Shown: positions 57,046-64,000 of the stretch, in pieces | Position numbering within the stretch: the stretch's first letter is position 1 | Layout: each line of letters opens with the position of its first letter | DNA from: Monodelphis domestica | Lineage: Eukaryota; Chordata; Mammalia; Didelphimorphia; Didelphidae | NCBI RefSeq assembly: GCF_027887165.1 | Contig: NC_077235.1 | Coordinates: 10,163,384 to 10,227,383, forward strand | Direction: 5' to 3' | DNA length: 64,000 nt | Program-made: the position numbers and the translations under genes | The notes under the pieces: model-generated | The model's database searches: none | What the model was told of the DNA's origin: nothing | The model's input: the letters and a program-made list of their open reading frames with translations, nothing else

Positions 57046-57735
57046 CCGTGGAATCACAGAGTTCAAAGGGCCCTTGGAGACCATCTAGTCCAGGCCCTGC
57101 CAAAGACAACAATCTCTAGGACAACACACTAGCCCAGTGGCCCTCAGGCCTCTGCCTGAAAACCTCTAGTGAGGGAGAACCCAGCACCAACTCAGACAGT
57201 CTATTGCACTTGTGGTAGGGCTCTGATTCTTCGGATATCTTTCTTGATGTCAACCTGGTTCATTTGGTCTCTTTGTGACTCTAATCCAATTATCGCAACT
57301 CTTTTAGAGACCATGTACCCTTCCCCCCCTTACCCCACCCAGGGGAAGGAGAAAGCACTTTCATTGGGCTGCTGGGCAGAGGGGTAGGTGAAGTGAGGAA
57401 TGTCCTCAGCAAGTGTAGAGAGGGTGAGGGGAGTGGCCCTAGCACTCTGCTCCCCTCCAGCTCTGCTGCCTGTAAGCCACCCCCTTACGCCCTATATGCT
57501 CCCATTGGGCTGCTGGACAAAGAGGCAGGGAATGGGAAAAATGTCCTCAGGCACAGTGGACAAGAGAAGGGGAGCAGCTCTGCCCAAGGCCCTCTGCCTT
57601 TCTAGTAATGAATTCTGGGGGGGGGGACGGGGAAGAGGGGGAGAGGGTGGCTTGTGTGCCCACAGAGAGCTCAGTGTGCCATATTTGGCACATGTGCCAC
57701 AGAGTCACCATCACTGCTCTAGTGCATCGCTTCTG
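57046..57735 (+). repeat. Interspersed repeats, one with an internal 141-bp duplication
   Basis: 57050-57170 (aatcacagagttcaaagggccc, gaccatctagtccag) is an old repeat. 57290-57735 is a second element ending atatttggcacatgtgccac. Inside it, cattgggctgctgg occurs at 57362 and 57503, with similar text following both (atgtcctcag, gaggggag, ctctgc). Confidence 0.5.
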
Positions 57736-58290
57736 ATTCTGCCCTCTAGGGCCCAAGAAAGCAAGTTGAATTCCTCTTCCCCATGAGTAATTCCTCATTA
57801 TTCATCTAATTGAAGGCAGGTTCCTTCCTTGCCCCTTCCCTTCTCTAGTCTAAGCATCCTTAGTTCCCTTGAATATACTTCATGTGACACAAACTGCAGG
57901 TCCTTCCTCATTCTGGCCACCCTCCTCTGGGTGCTCATCCAGCCCAACCTGGCTTCAAGATTTGAATGCAATGCTCCAGATGTGCTCTGATCAGTGTTGA
58001 GGCCAGGTAGACAAACACTTCTGCTTCTTTTAATACAGCCCATGACTGTGATATCCCATCCTTCTTAGGTGATTCACAGACTGTGATCTGAAGGTTCCCC
58101 AAGCTTACAGAAAAGGACTAGTCCTTAGGAGGGGGGAGGGAGGACGAGAGAAGATCTGAAGTGAAAGAGTCTACTTCACAATTTGGCTGAGAGTCAGGGT
58201 CCTCACAGTGACATCTGATTCTTCCAGGCTGCCTCTTGCTGAAGTTTATTGATTCTACCTTTGCCACATCTCTCACATATGACTCGTTCC
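57736..58290. other. No recognised feature
   Basis: Part (57810-58100: ctagtctaagcatccttag, ccaggtagacaaacac) resembles text found in old retroelement relics, but I cannot assign it. Confidence 0.35.
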
Positions 58291-58925
58291 CTCCCCTGAC
58301 ACTGCCTCCACCCTAGTGCAAGTCATTATCCCTCTACATCTGGACTAGTGCAATAGCTGCAGGGGTGGGGGCCACCTTCTTCAAGTTTCTCCCCACTCCA
58401 GTCCATTCTCTATTCAGCTACTAAAGTGCAGGCTTGGCCATGTCAAACCTCCGCCTGTCCCTCCTGCAATCAGTTTTAGCTTTCAAGATTAACCTGCCTC
58501 TGTCTATCTTTCCAGTCTTCTTGTACCTTACTCTCTGATGTGCTCTTCGATCCAGTGCCACTAGCCTTCTGGCTGCTCCAGAAAGAAGATACCCTATTTC
58601 CTGACTCCAGGCATTTTCATCATCTGTCTCCTGGGCCTGGAATGTTCTCCCTCCTCATCTTTCCCTTCTAGCTTCCCTGGCTTCCTTCAAGTCCCAGCTA
58701 AAATCCAGTTTTCTAAAGACATCCTTTCCTGATCTTCCTTCATCCAGGGCCTTTCCTCAGGTGATTATCTCCAGTTTATCCTGTGTATAGCTGTTTACAT
58801 GTCATCTCCCCCATTAGGCCAAGCTCCTTGAGAGCAGGATTGTCTGATGCCTTTCTCTGGATTCCTAGTGCCTAGCAGAGTATCTGGCATAAAGTGGGCA
58901 CTTGAGAGATGTTTGCTGAACTGAT
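58291..58925 (+). mobile_element. L2-type LINE, 3' part
   Basis: gggcctggaatgttctccc, cttcaagtcccagctaaaatcc, tgatcttccttcatccaggg, tcatctcccccattaggcc, gagagcaggattgtctg, and the end reading gtgcctagcagagtatctgg...gatgtttgctgaactgattg are the L2 3' end in order. Sense orientation; ORF2 is unreadable. Confidence 0.85.
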
Positions 58926-59334
58926 TGACTCTTGGATAACTGCTTCATGGTGGGAATTTGGCATTAGAAGACCAGGGTTTGAATCTTATTCCAACTCTAG
59001 GACGCCATGACTTTCTCCTTACCCAGAATGTTCTGTTCTCTCCCCAGGATCTTATAGTTTGCTCTGTGATAGAACTTTCAAGGTCATTTTTGGAGTGACT
59101 ATATTGGTAGAAAATTCAGGCCTTGTGCCAGGTCCATAGGCAAGATACCTCTAGGAAAACAGGCCTTTGCACCCCCTCTGAGCTCATGCCACATAAGTAG
59201 CCTGTTCGATTTTGAGAAGTGGAGAGTGTTCCTTTTTCTCCCTCCAGAGTTCCATGGAACATTGGGGGAATTCTGGCCTCATCATCTGCCTTCTGAAATG
59301 TCTTGGCTTGGTTCAAATGTACGTGTATCATTTA

Positions 59335-59450
59335 TCTAGCTAGTCTATACACTCCTCGAGGGCAGGGCTGTTGACTTCTTTGTATCCCCCAAAGTGCTTG
59401 ACACTTTGTTAGCCATCCAAGAAGGGCCCAGATATTTGTTGATTTGAAAG
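59335..59450 (+). mobile_element. L2 3'-end scrap
   Basis: ctagtctatacactcctcgagggcagggctg followed by a diverged cagcacttgaca region and atatttgttgatttg. The last ~110 bp of an L2. Confidence 0.65.
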
Positions 59451-59754
59451 TATCAGGGAAATAGATACTCTGAAAGTATAGGCACTGCCATCTCTGGTAA
59501 ATGGAAACCCTCCAAGACTGTAAAATGTGCTTGATTTGCAGGGCCTGAGGCTAGATTTTTGAGCATATGAGGTCAAAATGGAAAATCAGCTTTTAACCGC
59601 GAGGAAATAACAAGTGCACCAAGAAGTAAATACAGGATAAAGGGACGAGGCTAAGAGTACTGACAGTTGGTCAGATGAGGCAAGTTGGTGGGGCCCTTAA
59701 TTGACCATAGAGGTAGGAGCAGATCACTTGATGCTACACAACTCTGAGGTCCAG

Positions 59755-59905
59755 AGCTGGAAGAATGGCAGAGGCTACCTCATCTAAGCCTTCTACTTTA
59801 CACAGGAGAAAATGGAGGCATGGAGGCCCAGGGAGGCAAGTGATGTTTTCCCCAGGTTACCAGGGTAGCATGTGCCAGAGGCAGATTTGAGTATGTATGT
59901 GAGAA
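59755..59905 (+). mobile_element. MIR-like relic
   Basis: tactttacacaggagaaaatggagg and ccccaggttaccagggtagc correspond to the MIR core and the following block. Confidence 0.5.
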
Positions 59906-60329
59906 TAATAGCATAGTGGACCGAAAGAGTCTGCACTCTGTTTGGTCATTGGGCATTGCCAGGGACTGGTTAGGTGCTAGAGATGTGAAGTCAGGTGCGG
60001 GATGGTCCTGCCCAGAGGCTTTCCTGGGGACATTGTGCCCACCTTGCTTCCTTCACAGGTTTGAAGTGAGGCTCAGATGAGAAAGCAGGTTTAAAAGCTG
60101 CAAAAGGCTATACAAAAAGGAGGCACTATTAATTGGCATGCACACCCACTGCCAAGTGTGGCATTTTAGAGGAACCACACTGCCTCTGTTTTCTCTCTGC
60201 TTCTAGAACCAGTCTAGAGCTGATCTGTCTCTGGAGAGTGCACCCCACTCCGTGGCAGGTGTCTTACTTTGCCTGTGGGAGCTGTAGAAAGGAATGTGAA
60301 TGGTGTCATGCCGGCCTTCATTTCTAGAC

Positions 60330-61680
60330 AACAAGATGAGCATTAGTGCTATCGTCAGTGAAAAGTGCCGAATGGGAAATGAGAACCTCTGCAAGGAAGG
60401 ATAAATATATACCAAATATATTCATATCCTCGTCTGTCCGACAGTCATCATCTTGGCATCCTGGAGCTGCTAGTGTCTTGTTGCTGTTTAGGGATTTATT
60501 GTGGCTTGGGTTCATTATCCATGGTTCGGTCTAGCTCTTTCTTCCTGGGCTGTCTTAGCAAGGACAAGAGTCTCCACAGAGGAAGGCTTGGAAAGAAGAG
60601 CCGGATCTTGATGTAGTGAGATGGAAATGACCAGGCAGTCAGCAGGCTGGCTCTCTGTGAGGGCTCCTGGAGTGCCATGATTGAATATTGACATGATTAA
60701 GTGATCAATGCAACCAGTGGGGAAATAATAGCTTTCGAGCAAACTGATTGCAAATCCCTGCATTCCTGCCAAACATGGGAGCTGGCCTTCGGAAGGTACC
60801 CTGAGGCAGATAGATGTATGCACACCCAGACCTCGCCTGCTTGCTTGCTTAGGAGATGTTGTTACTGGAAGCAAAACTGAGCCCCACGATGAAGCTACTT
60901 TTTTTAAGAAAGGCCAAATTACATTATTCTTCAGGGTATAAATAAAATAGTTTCCCATTTTCCCGACAATTAGTGAACCATATTTATCTGTGTAAACTTT
61001 CAGCATTAGACTGAAGGAGCCAAAGTGACAGTTTTGGATGTAGTCAGACATTGCCTTATATATAAAGATCCCAAAATAGATTTCTGTTGCCTCTGGTAAA
61101 GCCAAAGAGCCATTTGGGGTGTGTGGCTAGAAGGGGCTGAACATGCTAATGCATGGTGCCCTTCTGTAGAGTGGAAACAAAGGATGGCTCAGCACCATCT
61201 TGCCTGCAGTTGACATAGGCATGTCACAAATGAATGGCAAGGGGAGTAAGATATTTATTGGGATTTAATGGCAGATGTTTGGTTGGATTTTCCCCCTCCT
61301 CCAACTGGGGTTATTGGAAATTGAAATGAGAAAATGTCTAAAGGCTGCGTTTGTGTACTGGAAACAGAGAATTAGGCTACAGGCAATCATCAATGCTTTT
61401 GATCCTTCTGGGATTAGAAGAACTGCTCATATATTCCAAAATTCATGGGAGGATGATGATGGCAGCTTGAATGGCTCTTGAGCAAAATAAAAACTTTTCA
61501 TTACAAAGCCAAACAATACCCAAGACCAGCCCTCTGCCTGTAGTTCTGTCAAAGGTCTTGGATTTTGTCTTCTTCCTTCTCCTCCCCAGCTGTTTTCAGA
61601 GACTGAATATAGTAGGTTCAAATGGCATCATCCTTTCCCTATGGGAACTTTTGAGCTAGGATGGGTTAGCGTGATGGGGA
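60330..61680. promoter_or_regulatory. Repeat-free block, candidate conserved non-coding element
   Basis: 1.35 kb with no transposon text, rich in short homeodomain/POU-like strings (gctaatgcat at about 61148, ttgattgt-like and taatt words) and A/T-rich runs. This texture is typical of vertebrate developmental enhancers. A 196-codon minus frame (61105-60515) crosses it but has low-complexity-free, non-family-like protein text and no splice context. Conservation cannot be measured here. Confidence 0.3.
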
Positions 61681-61789
61681 AAATGTGAAAGCTACATGGA
61701 TAATGGAGTAGTCACATGATTTAAACTTGATATGAATGCTATGGAAAAGCAAAGAAACTCATGTCAGCAGCCAGAGGCAACACAACATG

Positions 61790-61990
61790 GTGGAAGTGTT
61801 TGTTCTGGTGGCAGCAGATGAGGGCCCAAATCTTGCTGTGCCAACATCAGTGGACCGTGGAACCTCTTTGATCTTTAGTGTAAACTGAGGATAGCCCTAG
61901 CATCTACCTCGTGGTCAAATGAGATAATACATGGAAAATCCTTTGGAAATTTTAAAGGGAAATACAAATTTGAGCTATTATTATTTTAAG
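61790..61990 (+). mobile_element. MIR/SINE relic
   Basis: ttagtgtaaactgaggatag, tctacctcgtggtcaaatgagataatac and a gagctattattatttt end are the 3' half of a marsupial MIR-type SINE. Confidence 0.6.
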
Positions 61991-62329
61991 GAGAGGACTT
62001 GGTCATGTTGCATACTTAAGCCAAGGAAGAACACAATTATTTACTCTCTTCTCTTCCCTTTTTTGAAAATATGGACAAGTTATCCTTCTTTAATCTTGTG
62101 GCCCCTCTCCCATTTTCCATGGCCTTTCAGATGTCACTGACAGTGGCTTAGCCATCACATCTCTAGGTTTCTCTGGGTCAAGTGACTTGAATCCACCAGG
62201 GGCAGCATGGCTCTGTTTTACTGTTTCCTTACTTATTTTGGTCATCAACTTCTGAGGGGTTCTCCATTTCCATTGTTGATTTCATTGTAAAAGCCATCAT
62301 GGTTGGCACTGGACCCTTGATCTCATCCT

Positions 62330-63095
62330 CTCCTATATCTGCACGATCACCTCCTCTTTCTCTCTAAGCTCCTATTACCTCCTTCCCCGAGGCCTTCAAA
62401 CATACTCAGATCTCTTCTGGCCTTGGACTCCAGCATCTCTTCAAGCCATCATCCTGTAACTCCTTTCCTTTTTACAGCTAAACTCCTAGAAAAGTTGTTT
62501 GTTTATGCTTGGTACCCCTGCTTTTTTTTCTCACTCATTTCTTAACCCTTTGCATAGTGGCTTTGGAGTCCACCACCCAATGGAAATGACTTCCTCCAAA
62601 AGTTACTTACAAGCTCTTATTGACTAAAGCCAATGGCCTTTTGTCAGTCCTCATTCTTCTTGAACTATGCGCAGCTTTTGCTTCTTCAGATGCCCTCCCA
62701 GGTTTTCATGATCAGAAGACATCACAGTTAGAGAAAGGACATAGAATGTTGTCTGACACATAGTAGAGACTAGATAAATGTTCCTGACTTGGAACAATAG
62801 GACATCTGCCTCTAACTTCCTCCAAAGCTCCCTTTCAGTTCTGCTGTTTCCTCGAGGCCTTTTCTGGTATCTCCCTGGCTTCCTACTTTTTGTGTTTCCC
62901 TACAAATGTGCAAAGAGCTTTGCTTGAGAGCAAAGATCATGCATTTCTGTATTCTCTGCCCCTAGTAGAGCTGCTGGTCCAAAGGGAGGGAGTTCAGAAA
63001 CACGCCTGAATGAATGGGTGGATGGATGATAGGGTGGGCGTCCTTGCACTTGTTGTATCCCCCAAGTGCTCAAGAAATGGACTGGCTGGTTGATT
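62330..63095 (+). mobile_element. L2-type LINE fragments (ORF2 and 3' end)
   Basis: 62460-62700 shows ORF2 text of the L2/L3 clade: tacagctaaactcctagaaaag, ggctttggagtccaccaccc, gccaatggccttttgtcagtcctcattc. 62725-62780 (ttgtctgacacatagtagag...aaatgttcctgactt) and 62815-63095 are 3'-end pieces. All heavily decayed. Confidence 0.65.
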
Positions 63096-63351
63096 GTACT
63101 TCAGCTTTTAGTAAATGTGCTCACCTTAGCTTCTTCATTTCCATTTATGCAAAAGAGAAAATGATCCCTGTCTACTAGGTACCTTGGTAGCCACTTAGTA
63201 CTTGTAAACGCTTTGTAGTGGGGAAATGCCAGTTCTTTTCGTGACCCAGTGACTTTGAGGTTAAAACAGAGGGGGCCTGTCCAAGGTCAGCCTTAAAAGT
63301 TGTGAAAGGATGAATCTGGCCAAGGCGAAGAAAGTTCACGCTTGCAGGAGT

Positions 63352-63414
63352 AGGAGGAGGAGGAGGAGGAGGAGGAGGAGGAGGAGGAGGAGGAGGAGGA
63401 GGAGGAGGAGGAGG
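63352..63414 (+). repeat. (AGG)21 microsatellite
   Basis: 63 bp of uninterrupted agg. Read as poly-Arg on this strand or poly-Pro on the other in open frames, which are artefacts. G-rich strand could form G-quadruplexes. Confidence 0.97.
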
Positions 63415-64000
63415 ACACTTCCACACTCTTTGTTGGTCCCACTTTTTCCTTTGCTGAGGCGGTTAGTGGAAAGTCGTGGGGACTCTCACTGCTGGGCCTA
63501 CGCTTTATTAGCTGCTAAGGTAAGTCTACAAGCTCTCTTTCAGATAATGAAATACAAAGGAGAAAGGATGTTTTTATGAGTCAGCTACAGTAATATTTTA
63601 TTATCAGCCTTTCATTTCCGCATTCTCCATACAGCATTGGAAAAGGCAATATTTGGGAATCCTGCCTGCCTGCCCTCCCTTCCTCCATCCTCTCCCCAGC
63701 TGGTTGCTGGACCCAACCTATTTGCAGCTGTTCTGCTGAGCTTGCCTGGTTAAGACAGCTCTCTACCATTTGGGGGTGGGCAGGCGGGTAGGCAGGACCT
63801 TCTGCCCTGATACATGGAGAGTGTTTGGCAGGAATCAGGCCATTGATGACACATGCATTTACATGAGAGTAATAAGAAGGTAACTACGTAATAGTGGTAG
63901 GGGCCAAGTCGCCAAGCGCCTCATGGGCATCAATTCATTGGGTTACACTTGGATATCGTGGCTTGGCTTACTTACATGGTGCCTAAGTTTGGCACTAGAC
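63415..64000. other. No recognised feature
   Basis: Ordinary G+C content. gctgctaag|gtaagt at about 63514-63525 is a good-looking donor with no identified exon frame before it. No transposon recognised. Confidence 0.35.

Noticed and set aside
63175-63426. Poly-proline and poly-arginine frames
   Set aside because: Both come from the (AGG)21 repeat read on opposite strands.
1-64000. CRISPR arrays, operons, bacterial promoters or prophage
   Set aside because: The window is clearly vertebrate: spliced genes, SINEs, LINEs and CpG depletion. Regular repeats present are microsatellites or pyrimidine domains, with no spacer-repeat pattern.
1-64000. tRNA or rRNA genes
   Set aside because: tRNA-like text appears only as the decayed heads of SINEs. 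No intact cloverleaf or rRNA sequence was seen.

Overview
This is vertebrate nuclear DNA, most likely from a marsupial. Three things point that way. LINE-1 copies are abundant, and their 3' UTR and ORF2 text recurs almost identically at five places. There are many copies of two tRNA-type SINE families whose wording (ggcagctaggtggctcagtgg...gggcaagtcacttaacccc, or a tail ending gagtcggacacgact) I associate with metatherians. Old MIR and L2 remnants also occur. The L1-rich, CpG-poor background fits an opossum-like genome, but the species cannot be named from the sequence alone. Most long open frames here are either transposon ORFs or by-products of pyrimidine-rich low-complexity DNA. They are not host genes.

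Layout. 1-14.1 kb is nested repeats, including a full-length but dead LINE-1 (3025-9698) with a 13-bp target-site duplication, itself sitting inside an older repeat. 14.1-16.4 kb is largely repeat-free. 16.4-24.6 kb holds the one well-supported host gene, a compact tetraspanin (TSPAN6/TSPAN7 group, closest to TSPAN6) of seven coding exons. It has a CpG-island promoter, a poly-alanine N-terminus, a probable 3'-UTR intron and a poly(A) signal at 24571. About 95 bp after that signal a very long strand-asymmetric polypyrimidine domain begins (24.67-37.94 kb, about 10.4 kb of tract). It is broken by a solo LTR, a 3'-truncated LINE-1 and a 5'-truncated LINE-1. 38-48 kb is ordinary intergenic or intronic DNA with SINEs, MIRs and a 1.8-kb antisense LINE-1. 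A second polypyrimidine domain, also broken by an antisense LINE-1, runs 48.0-53.4 kb. 53.4-64 kb contains a modest CpG-enriched block, SINEs, L2 relics, a repeat-free stretch that reads like conserved non-coding DNA (60.3-61.7 kb), and a GGA microsatellite.

A possible second gene is suggested by three phase-compatible exon-like segments (23805-23896, 39181-39256, 46387-46523). The last ends in a stop codon and reads convincingly as protein, but I do not recognise the product. The first segment could instead be the tetraspanin's 3'-UTR exon.

The most interesting points are: the tetraspanin frame has no ATG and carries GTG in a strong start context just before the alanine run; the size and one-sided strand composition of the polypyrimidine domains; and the fact that every LINE-1 inside those domains lies in the same antisense orientation.
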